From an uncultured Clostridia bacterium (GTDB taxonomy: Bacteria > Bacillota > Clostridia > Lachnospirales > Lachnospiraceae), in NCBI GenBank assembly GCA_947304065.1, contig CAMZAI010000082.1:1-11580 (forward strand): a DNA stretch of 11,580 nucleotides. Reading direction: 5' to 3'. The number at the start of each line of letters is the position of its first letter. The stretch's first letter is position 1. Both the position numbers and the translations under genes were made by a program. Of the stretch, positions 1 to 6,297 are shown in pieces. The notes below the pieces were generated by a model. That model had not been told where the DNA came from. It worked only from the letters and a program-made list of their open reading frames with translations, and ran no database searches.

Positions 1-29
1 TTCTTGGACAGATAGGTGGTGTTTTTACT

Positions 30-821
30 TTGGATTTAGCTACATTGATAGGTCTTGCGGCGGCTTTTGCGCTGATGATCTTCGGTATCCTGCAGGGCGG
101 TGTTGCCGCTCTCGGCGGATTCGTCGATGTCGCTTCGATTCTGATCACGTTCGGCGGCGCTTTCATGGCTACCATGGCTACACAGGGGAGTATCCCCGAA
201 TTCATCGGTAATCTGAAGACCATTACACTTACCTTCAAAAAGGTAGATGTAAATGAAGAAGACACAATAAAGAGCATTATCAACCTTTCGAACGTAGCAC
301 GTAAGGAAGGTCTTTTGGCACTTGAAGAGGCAGCAAACGGGATCGACGACGCATTCCTGAAGAAGGGTCTTATGCTTATCGTCGACGGTACCGATCCCGA
401 GCTGGTGCGTTCCATCATGGAGACGGAGCTCTCGTGCGTATCGTCCCGTCATAAGGGCAGTATAGGTTTCTGGGAAGCGCTCGGCGCGGCAGGCCCTGCC
501 TGGGGTATGATCGGTACCCTGATCGGTCTTATCAACATGCTGCGTGACCTTTCGGATATTAACGCCGTAGGTCCTAACATGGCCGTAGCGTTGGTTACGA
601 CATTCTACGGTTCGGTTCTTGCAAACTGGATATGTACGCCGGTTTCTTCGAAGCTTAAGGCAAACGACGCGGCCGAGATCTCGCTGAAGGAGATCATAGT
701 CGAAGGTCTTCTTTCAATCCAGGCCGGTGAGAACCCCAGAGTTATCGAAGAGAAACTTAAGTCATTCCTTTCGCCCGAAAAGGCGAGCGCGATGAGTGCA
801 AATCAAGGCGGTGAAGCTTAA
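30..821 (+). CDS. motA: Flagellar motor stator protein MotA
   Basis: MotA is the membrane stator subunit that, with MotB, conducts ions and pushes on the rotor. The 263-residue product has four predicted membrane segments, about residues 3-24, 33-51, 148-172 and 180-202, with a large cytoplasmic loop between the second and third. The loop carries the family's charged patch (Arg91, Glu99 in VARKEGLLALEEA), and the two functional prolines are present: Pro156 in AAGPAWGMIGTLIGL and Pro182 in VGPNMAVAL. The start is a TTG at 30, preceded by an AGGTGG-like ribosome site at 14-19; no ATG lies nearby and homologs begin at this point (MDLATLIGL). The frame stays open to the window edge, so an upstream start cannot be strictly excluded. 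The stop overlaps the motB start by one base. Identification is firm; H+ versus Na+ use is not resolved. Confidence 0.96.
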   Translation: MDLATLIGLAAAFALMIFGILQGGVAALGGFVDVASILITFGGAFMATMATQGSIPEFIGNLKTITLTFKKVDVNEEDTIKSIINLSNVARKEGLLALEEAANGIDDAFLKKGLMLIVDGTDPELVRSIMETELSCVSSRHKGSIGFWEALGAAGPAWGMIGTLIGLINMLRDLSDINAVGPNMAVALVTTFYGSVLANWICTPVSSKLKANDAAEISLKEIIVEGLLSIQAGENPRVIEEKLKSFLSPEKASAMSANQGGEA

Positions 822-1759
822 TGGCCAGAAAAAAACAGGAGGAATCCGGCGGCGGTGGCGCACCTGCGTGGATGGCGACATTCTCTGACCTGATGAATCT
901 TCTTCTTTGCTTCTTCGTTCTTCTGTTCGCGATGTCGAGCGTAGACGCAAACAAATGGGAGCAGGTTGTCGCTTCGATGACCAGCGCTTTCAGCATTTTC
1001 AGTTCGGGCAGCACATCGATCGGACACGGAACTTTGGTCGGTATCGGTACTTCCCAGCTTTCCAATCTCGACGAATACTATACTTCGATGGGACAGACCT
1101 CCCAGGATAACGGCGACGACCAGCGTGACACCTCGAATGCCGGCAAGAACGACCAGAACGATCAGGGCGGCGCGAACCAGGATCCCGAATCCGGAGGAAA
1201 GAATCAGGATCCCGACTCGGGAGGAAAGCAACAGGACACCGAGGTCGGCGGCAAGACACTTCAGGAACAGCTTGCGGCTCTCGGAAAAGAAGAGACCGAG
1301 GAGATGCTCGACAGTGTTTCGGAGCTTACCGAACGCTATAATATCGGCGATCTTCTCGAGGTTTCGATGGACGGAAACGGAACCTACGTGCAGATCACGC
1401 TTTCGGGTTCGATGCTTTTCGAATCGGGAAGCGCAGAGCTTCAGGATACATGTCTTCCCCTTCTGTCGAAGGTCGGAGACATACTTAAGGTTTATCCGGA
1501 CCACAGCATTGAAGTTGTGGGACATACGGACAACGTACCGATGAAATCATCGGTATACGCGGACAACGATATACTTTCATCGGCCCGCGCTATCAGTGCG
1601 GCGCATTATCTTGTGCAGCAAAAGGGCATTGATGTAAAGAGACTCAGCTGGACCGGACGCGGCGAGAACGACCCCGTTGCGTCGAATGCGACGGCTGAAG
1701 GACGCGCGCGCAACCGAAGGATCGAGATAAGGATCTACAATTCATATAATTCCGATTGA
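821..1759 (+). CDS. motB: Flagellar motor stator protein MotB
   Basis: MotB anchors the stator to peptidoglycan and carries the ion-binding aspartate. The 312-residue product has a short charged N-terminus, one membrane segment at about 20-40 with the essential Asp23 (motif ATFSDLMNLLLCFF), a long polar linker, and a C-terminal OmpA-like peptidoglycan-binding domain at about 185-306 with the family signatures VVGHTDNVP (232-240) and the run around ARAISAAHYL and GRARNRRIEIR. The linker at about 92-147 is rich in Gly, Asp, Gln and Asn and contains three 9-residue tandem repeats (119-145). The ATG at 821 shares its A with the motA stop (TAATG), with an AAGGCGGTG ribosome site at about 806-813, which suggests translational coupling and matched stator stoichiometry. 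All key residues are present, so it should be functional. Confidence 0.96.
   Translation: MARKKQEESGGGGAPAWMATFSDLMNLLLCFFVLLFAMSSVDANKWEQVVASMTSAFSIFSSGSTSIGHGTLVGIGTSQLSNLDEYYTSMGQTSQDNGDDQRDTSNAGKNDQNDQGGANQDPESGGKNQDPDSGGKQQDTEVGGKTLQEQLAALGKEETEEMLDSVSELTERYNIGDLLEVSMDGNGTYVQITLSGSMLFESGSAELQDTCLPLLSKVGDILKVYPDHSIEVVGHTDNVPMKSSVYADNDILSSARAISAAHYLVQQKGIDVKRLSWTGRGENDPVASNATAEGRARNRRIEIRIYNSYNSD
1175..1255 (+). repeat. Three 27-bp tandem repeats in the motB linker
   Basis: Three in-frame 27-bp units encode NQDPESGGK, NQDPDSGGK and QQDTEVGGK (MotB residues 119-145). The first two differ by one amino acid; the third has diverged. They lie between the membrane helix and the OmpA-like domain, in a region that needs flexibility rather than a fixed fold. 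Slippage or unequal recombination is the likely origin. Confidence 0.85.
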
Positions 1760-1773
1760 AAGGAGTTTTTGTA

Positions 1774-2289
1774 ATGAAAAAGAACATGCTGGCAGTGCTC
1801 ATACTGCTTGTGCTGGTTGTCAATCTGACACTTACGGCATATATGATCTTTACGGTACTTCCGAACGCCAAGAGGACCGACGAGCTGATAACGAAGATCA
1901 TGCAGATCATCGATCTGGAGCTCGAGTCACCGCTTCCGACCGATATCAATATCGAGTACAGCATCAAGGATATTGAGAAGAAACAGCTGGACGAGATGAC
2001 CACGAACCTTCAGGTAGGTGCGGACGGCAAGACACATTACGCAGTTATCACCGCGAGCCTTACCGTTAATACCAAGGATGCGGACTACGCCGAACTCGGT
2101 CCCATGATCGATGTCATGACGAGCGATATCAAGTCGTTCTTCATTTCCGAGACATCCAAGTACACATACGAGGAACTGATCCTCAGCGAGAACAAGCAGC
2201 AGGTTAAGGAGAAGATCCTGGCCGACGTTCAGGGCCTCTTTAATTCCAGGATGATCGTTGACATAACAGTTGACTATCTGTTCCAGTAA
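1774..2289 (+). CDS. fliL: Flagellar basal body-associated protein FliL
   Basis: FliL is a single-pass membrane protein that surrounds or supports the MotA/MotB stator at the basal body. The 171-residue product has a short basic start (MKKN), a membrane helix at about 5-27, and a C-terminal extracytoplasmic domain containing a typical FliL-like pattern: a beta-rich stretch (HYAVITASLTVN), then an amphipathic region and an ending with DITVDYLFQ. The start is the ATG at 1774, 8 nt after AAAGGAG at 1759-1765. An in-frame TTG at 1756 would add six residues but lies upstream of that ribosome site, so it is rejected. The gene begins 14 bp after motB. FliL is weakly conserved in sequence, so the call rests on size, topology and the motB-fliL-fliM order. 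Confidence 0.9.
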   Translation: MKKNMLAVLILLVLVVNLTLTAYMIFTVLPNAKRTDELITKIMQIIDLELESPLPTDINIEYSIKDIEKKQLDEMTTNLQVGADGKTHYAVITASLTVNTKDADYAELGPMIDVMTSDIKSFFISETSKYTYEELILSENKQQVKEKILADVQGLFNSRMIVDITVDYLFQ

Positions 2290-2297
2290 GGTAAAAT
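2270..2297 (+). promoter_or_regulatory. Candidate sigma-A promoter inside the 3' end of fliL
   Basis: TTGACT at 2270-2275 (5 of 6 to the -35 consensus) is followed, after a 16-bp spacer, by TAAAAT at 2292-2297 (5 of 6 to the -10 consensus). Transcription would begin near 2304, at the foot of the first hairpin of the fliL-fliM gap, and give fliM a structured leader of about 100 nt. The match is by eye only and overlaps coding sequence, so it may be chance. Confidence 0.35.
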
Positions 2298-2301
2298 TTA
2301 T

Positions 2302-2328
2302 ATAAGGGATAGCGAAGCAATCCCTTAT
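2302..2328 (+). repeat. Hairpin 1 in the fliL-fliM gap
   Basis: A perfect 9-bp inverted repeat, ATAAGGGAT (2302-2310) with ATCCCTTAT (2320-2328), encloses a 9-nt loop AGCGAAGCA in which GC/GC can pair further around GAA. No T-run follows, so it is not a good intrinsic terminator. Together with the next hairpin it fills most of the 115-bp gap. Possible roles are mRNA processing, stability or attenuation, or it may be an intergenic repeat element. Confidence 0.75.
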
Positions 2329-2331
2329 CTG

Positions 2332-2360
2332 ACTCGCAAATTGCGCAGCAATTCGCGAGT
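2332..2360 (+). repeat. Hairpin 2 in the fliL-fliM gap
   Basis: A 13-bp inverted repeat with one mismatch (A2338 against C2354) pairs 2332-2344 with 2348-2360 around a 3-nt GCA loop. The sequence after it, TGTCATTATT, is only moderately T-rich, so it could be at most a weak terminator with read-through into fliM. Its core TTGCGCAGCAAT resembles the core TAGCGAAGCAAT of hairpin 1, which begins only 30 bp upstream, so the two may be related copies. Confidence 0.75.
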
Positions 2361-2404
2361 TGTCATTATTAGATCCAATCAGTTAACCGCGAGGAGGAGC
2401 AGCT

Positions 2405-3388
2405 ATGGGTGATGTATTATCCCAAAGCGAAATAGATAACCTTCTGGCCGCGTTAAGCAGCGGTGAGCTGGATGCGGATGAGATGAAAGAAACGGCGAAC
2501 GACAAGGTCGTCAAGAATTATGACTTCAACAGACCTTCGAAGTTCTCCAAGGAACACTTAAGGACACTCGAGATCATTTTCGAGCATTACAGCCGTCTTT
2601 TGTCGACATCCCTTCCGGTATATCTGCGAAAGAACGTCCAGGTCGAGGTGATCAATTCCGAGGCACAGATCTATTCGGAGTTTACGAACGCACTCTCGAA
2701 TCCTGTCCTTCTCGGGATCATTGATTTTGCACCTCTCGAGGGCAATATCATCATAGAGATCGCCGACAATATCGGTTATGCGATCATCGACAGAATGCTC
2801 GGCGGCAACGGCAATCCGCTCGAGAAATCCAGAGATTTCTCGGAGATCGAGCTCGTGATCATCGAGAGAATATTCACGGTAGTCACGAACCTGATCGTAG
2901 AGCCCTGGTACAACGTAGTACATCTGGAGCCCAGACTCCAGCGAATAGAAACAAACTCGCAGTTCGCACAGATCATTTCGCCCAGTGAGATGGCGTCGAT
3001 CGTTACGATGAACATGAAGATCGGCAACATCGAGGGCATGATAAATATATGTCTTCCTTACGAGGTTCTCGAACCCGTAATAGACAAGCTTAACACAAAG
3101 TACTGGTACTCGACGGTCAAGGCCACCGATTCCTTTGCTTACAAGGATCAGCTGGAGGTCGCGATCGCGAAGGCCAGGATCCCGATCCGGGCAGAGCTCG
3201 GAAGGAGCACGATATCGCTGAACGATTTCATCAATATCCAGAGAGGCGATATCATCAAGCTCAATACAAAGACCAGCGACGAGCTTGCGGTCTATGTCGG
3301 GAACATCATGAAGTTCAAAGCACTGCCGGGCTCCTCATCGGACGCCTACGCAGTAAAGATATCACAGATTATCAGGGAGGAGGAGTAA
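2405..3388 (+). CDS. fliM: Flagellar motor switch protein FliM
   Basis: FliM is the C-ring protein that receives phosphorylated CheY and changes rotation direction. The 327-residue product starts with the CheY-P-binding peptide (VLSQSEIDNLLAAL, 4-17), then a linker, the conserved stretch YDFNRPSKFSKEHLRTLEI (39-57) leading into the CheC-like middle domain with the GGNG motif (133-136) that contacts FliG, and a C-terminal SpoA domain (about 255-325) that binds FliN/FliY-type partners. Length is normal for the family. The ATG at 2405 has an ideal AGGAGG at 2392-2397, 7 nt away. It follows the structured gap after fliL and is 3 bp from fliY. Identification is firm. Confidence 0.97.
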   Translation: MGDVLSQSEIDNLLAALSSGELDADEMKETANDKVVKNYDFNRPSKFSKEHLRTLEIIFEHYSRLLSTSLPVYLRKNVQVEVINSEAQIYSEFTNALSNPVLLGIIDFAPLEGNIIIEIADNIGYAIIDRMLGGNGNPLEKSRDFSEIELVIIERIFTVVTNLIVEPWYNVVHLEPRLQRIETNSQFAQIISPSEMASIVTMNMKIGNIEGMINICLPYEVLEPVIDKLNTKYWYSTVKATDSFAYKDQLEVAIAKARIPIRAELGRSTISLNDFINIQRGDIIKLNTKTSDELAVYVGNIMKFKALPGSSSDAYAVKISQIIREEE

Positions 3389-3391
3389 ATC

Positions 3392-4567
3392 ATGGATGGC
3401 ATGCTTTCACAGGAAGAGATAAATGCCCTGCTCAATGGCATGGGATCCGACAGCTCCGCCGACGGTGCACCCGCAGGTGACGCCGGTTCAGCCGGCTCTG
3501 ATGCTGCCGGGGGCTACAGCGATTCCCTGACCGATGCGGAAAAGGACGCGGTTGGTGAAATCTCCAACATCAGCATGGGTACCGCTGCCACGACTCTTTC
3601 GACGCTTCTCAATCAAAAAGTAGACATCACGACTCCTAAGGTTTCATACGCGCGCTGGGATGAGTTCCTTTCCGCTTACGAGAGGCCTTGCGTATTTATC
3701 CAGATCTACTACACATGCGGTCTTGACGGCAACAACATCCTGATCATGAAGGAATCCGATGTTAAGATCATCACGGACCTCATGATGGGCGGCTCCGGCG
3801 TGGAGATGGAAGGAGATCTGAACGAACTCCATCTGAGCGCGATATGCGAGGCCATGAACCAGATGATGGGTTCATCGTCGACCTCGATGTCCGCGATGCT
3901 CGACAAGAAGATCGATATCAGCCCGCCCACGGCGTCGCTGGTTGATCTGTCGTCTTCGATGGACGCATCGCAGATCGCAGAATTCCTTACAAAGGATTTC
4001 GTTAAAGTAAGCTTCCGAATGAAGATCGGAGAGCTGATCGATTCCGAGATCATGCAGCTCTATTCATTCGATTTCGCGAGAGACTTATACAAGAAGTTCA
4101 TGGCGAACAGCGGCGTATCAGAGTCAGAACCGGCTCCGGCTCCCGCACCGGCTCCGGCGCCCGCTCCCGAACCCGCGCCCGCAGCGGCGGCTCCGATGCC
4201 TCAGATGGCACCCCAGATGGCTCCTCAGATGCAGCCTCAGGCTATGCCTTATCAGATGGCTCCGGTACAGGACGTAAATATTTCGCCCGTTGCCTTCCAG
4301 CCGTTCACGCAGGTCAATTCACCTCTGCTCCAGACCGAGAACATCGATCTGCTGCTTGATGTACCGCTTGAGGTTACCGCAGAGCTCGGACGTACCTCGA
4401 AGTCGATCAAGGAGATCCTTGATTTCGCACCCGGAACCATCATCGAGCTTAACCGTCTGGCAGGAGAACCGATAGACGTTCTCGTCAACGGTAAGTTTGT
4501 TGCGAAGGGCGAGGTAGTAGTTATCGAGGAAGCTTTCGGTATCCGTGTGACCGAGGTTGTTAAGTAA
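3392..4567 (+). CDS. fliY: Flagellar motor switch phosphatase FliY
   Basis: FliY is the Gram-positive counterpart of FliN: a C-ring component that also dephosphorylates CheY-P. The 391-residue product has an N-terminal CheY-binding peptide (MLSQEEINALL, 4-14), a CheC-like domain (about 45-240), a Pro/Ala/Gln/Met-rich linker (about 244-293) and a C-terminal SpoA/FliN domain (about 318-390; EVTAELGRTSKSIKEIL). Both phosphatase active sites fit the pattern D/S-x3-E-x2-N-x22-P: Asp52, Glu56, Asn59, Pro82 and Ser149, Glu153, Asn156, Pro179. The enzyme should therefore be active, with two sites as in Bacillus FliY. The ATG at 3392 follows GGAGGAGGAG at 3376-3385, inside the end of fliM. Unlike the Bacillus operon, no cheY follows; fliO begins 14 bp downstream. 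Confidence 0.96.
   Translation: MDGMLSQEEINALLNGMGSDSSADGAPAGDAGSAGSDAAGGYSDSLTDAEKDAVGEISNISMGTAATTLSTLLNQKVDITTPKVSYARWDEFLSAYERPCVFIQIYYTCGLDGNNILIMKESDVKIITDLMMGGSGVEMEGDLNELHLSAICEAMNQMMGSSSTSMSAMLDKKIDISPPTASLVDLSSSMDASQIAEFLTKDFVKVSFRMKIGELIDSEIMQLYSFDFARDLYKKFMANSGVSESEPAPAPAPAPAPAPEPAPAAAAPMPQMAPQMAPQMQPQAMPYQMAPVQDVNISPVAFQPFTQVNSPLLQTENIDLLLDVPLEVTAELGRTSKSIKEILDFAPGTIIELNRLAGEPIDVLVNGKFVAKGEVVVIEEAFGIRVTEVVK
4121..4264 (+). repeat. Low-complexity repeat encoding the FliY linker
   Basis: This stretch encodes residues 244-291: first alternating Pro-Ala/Glu (PAPAPAPAPAPEPAPA), then three close copies of Gln-Met-Ala-Pro (QMAPQMAPQM, with a further QMAP at the end). The DNA consists of GCTCC/GCACC-type and CAGATGGC units, which are prone to slippage. 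The linker separates the CheC-like domain from the SpoA domain and is expected to be extended and flexible. Confidence 0.8.
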
Positions 4568-4581
4568 GTAGGAGTGTCTTT

Positions 4582-5004
4582 ATGGTATTTTTGATTTTTG
4601 GCACCACCTCGGGAGTCGAAAGCGTTCTTAAGCTGATCGGACTGATCATACTTTGTGTGATCATCATTGCGGCCAGCTATTACACGACCAGGTTTGTCGG
4701 CAAGAGACAGGCCGGGATGACCGGAGATTCGAACTTTAAGTCGCTCGACATCTTCAGGATCAATCAGAACAAGTACCTGCAGCTGATCGCGGTCGGAAAA
4801 CGGTATTTTGTCATCGCTGTTTCGAAGGATAACGTGCAGCTGATAGCGGAACTTCAGGAAGAAGATATCACCTACTGGCGGTCCGAAAAGAAGATGAGTT
4901 TCAAGGATATCATGACCAAAGTGGTGCCCGGCAGAAAGGATGATCCCGAGCAGGAAGAAAAGCAGGAAGAAGAGCGCGAAGACGACAGCTCGTCAAATAA
5001 TTAA
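4582..5004 (+). CDS. fliO: Flagellar biosynthetic protein FliO (FliZ-like)
   Basis: FliO is a small membrane protein that helps assemble the FliP ring of the flagellar export gate. The 140-residue product has a membrane helix at about 15-35, then a cytoplasmic domain with the family pattern of basic residues followed by LDIFRINQNKYLQLIAVG and RYFVIAVSKDNVQLIAEL (55-91), and a very acidic, disordered tail (about 120-140, EEEREDDSSSNN). The ATG at 4582 is preceded by TAGGAG at 4569-4574, 7 nt away. It sits directly before fliP, as in most flagellar operons. FliO diverges strongly between species, so the call combines topology, the short conserved core and position. Confidence 0.9.
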   Translation: MVFLIFGTTSGVESVLKLIGLIILCVIIIAASYYTTRFVGKRQAGMTGDSNFKSLDIFRINQNKYLQLIAVGKRYFVIAVSKDNVQLIAELQEEDITYWRSEKKMSFKDIMTKVVPGRKDDPEQEEKQEEEREDDSSSNN

Positions 5005-5016
5005 AATAGCAATATT

Positions 5017-5046
5017 TTGTGGGAACAGGCTTGCCTGCTCCCACAA
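5017..5046 (+). terminator. Hairpin after fliO, possible weak terminator
   Basis: The arms 5017-5029 (TTGTGGGAACAGG) and 5034-5046 (CCTGCTCCCACAA) form a 13-bp stem with one mismatch (A5025 against C5038) and a CTTG tetraloop. The downstream sequence GTTGTATTATAAT is only partly T-rich, so termination would be incomplete. It lies 12 bp after the fliO stop and could split the operon into partly separate transcripts. Its loop and right arm contain the -35 element of the candidate promoter below. Confidence 0.6.
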
Positions 5047-5059
5047 GTTGTATTATAAT
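5031..5059 (+). promoter_or_regulatory. Candidate sigma-A promoter for fliP and downstream genes
   Basis: A perfect -10 hexamer TATAAT (5054-5059) lies 17 bp, the ideal spacing, after TTGCCT (5031-5036; 4 of 6 to TTGACA). Transcription would start near G5066, leaving a leader of about 57 nt before fliP. The -35 lies in the loop and right arm of the preceding hairpin. This is the best-formed promoter candidate in the window, in one of only two sizeable gaps. Confidence 0.55.
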
Positions 5060-5065
5060 CAAAAA

Positions 5066-5106
5066 GGATAACGAGATATTGGGGTTATCCGCGAATAACT
5101 GAACCC
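5066..5106 (+). promoter_or_regulatory. fliP leader with competing short stems
   Basis: GGATAAC (5066-5072) can pair with GTTATCC (5084-5090). The same GTTAT (5084-5088) can instead pair with ATAAC (5095-5099), and GGGTT (5082-5086) with AACCC (5102-5106). These alternatives are mutually exclusive and lie just before the weak fliP ribosome site (AAAAGG, about 5107-5112). The stems are short, so a regulatory role is speculative; no known riboswitch class was recognised. Confidence 0.3.
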
Positions 5107-5122
5107 GAAAAGGCTGATACAC

Positions 5123-5998
5123 ATGAAAGCTTTGTTCACGAAAAAGAAAATTTTAAAGGCTGTGGTTTTTGGTTTTCTTGTTTCGTTGATGTGTGTGTTA
5201 ACCTTTATTAATCATGCTCCCGTTTCGGTAAACGCTACAGATACCGTCACGGGAGATTCTGCATCTGAGGGTATTCCCTCGAATGACGCAACAGACAGCG
5301 ATCCCGGTTATCTTGAGGGAGATCTCGGAGGCCTGACCTTCAGATTCGACTCGGACGGCACAGGGTCGCTTTCGGCTACACTTCAGATACTGCTCATCCT
5401 TACGGTGATCACGCTGGCTCCGTCGATCCTGATCATGCTCACGTCTTTTACGAGGATCATCATAGTGATGCATTTCCTCCGAACGGCTCTGGGTACGCAG
5501 ACGACGCCTCCGAACCAGGTGCTCATCGGACTTTCGCTTTTCCTGACCGTATTCATCATGGCTCCCGTATTCAACCGCATCAACACCGAAGCGGTACGTC
5601 CTCTCTCAAACGGGGATATCGGAGTGGAAGAGGCCTTTGAGAAGGGCCTTGAGCCCATCAGGGAGTTCATGTTCGAGCAGATGGACGGAAGCGAGAAGGA
5701 TCTGAGACTGTTCCTCGATATCGCGGGTATCGAGAGCGTTGAGACCAGGGACGAGGTGCCCACGAGAGTCCTGATCCCCGCATTTATCCTGAGTGAGCTT
5801 CGAATTGCCTTTATCATAGGCTTTTTGATATACATACCGTTCCTGATCATCGACATGGTAGTGTCCTCGACCCTTATGTCCATGGGTATGATGATGCTGC
5901 CGCCGACTACGATCTCGATGCCGTTCAAGATCCTGCTGTTCGTGCTCGCGGACGGATGGGACCTCATAATCGGCCAACTTGTGCGGACGTTCTACTGA
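5123..5998 (+). CDS. fliP: Flagellar export gate protein FliP
   Basis: FliP forms the core of the FliP5-FliQ4-FliR1 export gate through which rod, hook and filament subunits pass. The 291-residue product begins with a signal peptide (basic KKKILK, hydrophobic 12-30, possible cleavage after VNA at 38), then an acidic Ser/Asp-rich segment (39-83) that is longer than in E. coli FliP, then the conserved membrane domain with LTSFTRIIIVMHFLRTALGT (106-125), TPPNQVLIGLSLFLTVFIMAP (128-148), a hydrophilic loop, and LIYIPFLIIDMVVSSTLMSM (235-254) followed by GMMMLPPTTI and the ending. The ribosome site is weak (AAAAGG, about 10 nt from the ATG). The first 100 nt are visibly more AT-rich than neighbouring genes, common for signal-peptide codons. 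The family call is certain; the start is supported by the signal peptide. Confidence 0.96.
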   Translation: MKALFTKKKILKAVVFGFLVSLMCVLTFINHAPVSVNATDTVTGDSASEGIPSNDATDSDPGYLEGDLGGLTFRFDSDGTGSLSATLQILLILTVITLAPSILIMLTSFTRIIIVMHFLRTALGTQTTPPNQVLIGLSLFLTVFIMAPVFNRINTEAVRPLSNGDIGVEEAFEKGLEPIREFMFEQMDGSEKDLRLFLDIAGIESVETRDEVPTRVLIPAFILSELRIAFIIGFLIYIPFLIIDMVVSSTLMSMGMMMLPPTTISMPFKILLFVLADGWDLIIGQLVRTFY

Positions 5999-6015
5999 CG
6001 AAAGGATGATGGATT

Positions 6016-6285
6016 ATGGATGAAAATACGCTGGTTACACTGCTTGTAGAGACGCTCTATCTTATCATCAAGGTATCTGCGCCGATGCTGCTCGTGTCGC
6101 TTGTTGTCGGACTTCTGGTCAGCATTATCCAGACGGTCACTTCGATTCAGGAGCAGACGCTGACATTTGTTCCGAAGTTCCTTTCAATCTTCCTGGTGCT
6201 GATGTTTGCCGGGAACTGGATCATGAAGAATATTACGGAGTATTTTACTTACCTTTGCGAGAATTTCTCAATCTACATCAGGTAA
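6016..6285 (+). CDS. fliQ: Flagellar export gate protein FliQ
   Basis: FliQ is the small two-helix subunit of the export gate, packing around FliP and FliR. The 89-residue product is the usual length and has two membrane hairpin helices, about 14-38 and 53-74, joined by the family's conserved segment SIIQTVTSIQEQTLTFVPK (36-54). The ATG at 6016 is 9 nt after AAAGGA (6001-6006); two earlier ATGs at 6006 and 6009 are out of frame. It follows fliP by 17 bp and precedes the fliR start by 12 bp. Confidence 0.97.
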   Translation: MDENTLVTLLVETLYLIIKVSAPMLLVSLVVGLLVSIIQTVTSIQEQTLTFVPKFLSIFLVLMFAGNWIMKNITEYFTYLCENFSIYIR

Positions 6286-6297
6286 GGAGGCGTTCAG

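Noticed and set aside
1..15. End of an upstream gene, reading Phe-Leu-Asp-Arg-stop, possibly flbD
   Set aside because: flbD often precedes motA in this order, and the stop overlaps the motA ribosome site, but four codons cannot identify a gene.
818..1525. 235-codon open frame on the - strand opposite motB
   Set aside because: It mirrors a clearly conserved motB; the antisense translation resembles no family I know, and a + strand gene explains the region fully.
1756..1773. TTG at 1756 as an earlier fliL start
   Set aside because: It lies upstream of the AAAGGAG ribosome site; ATG 1774 is well spaced from that site and gives a normal FliL N-terminus.
2258..2263. Perfect TTGACA in fliL as a promoter -35
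   Set aside because: No acceptable -10 lies 16-18 bp downstream (the 17-bp position reads TTCCAG).
2360..2388. TTGTCA...TTAACC as a promoter just before fliM
   Set aside because: The -35 is fair but the -10 matches the consensus at only two of six positions.
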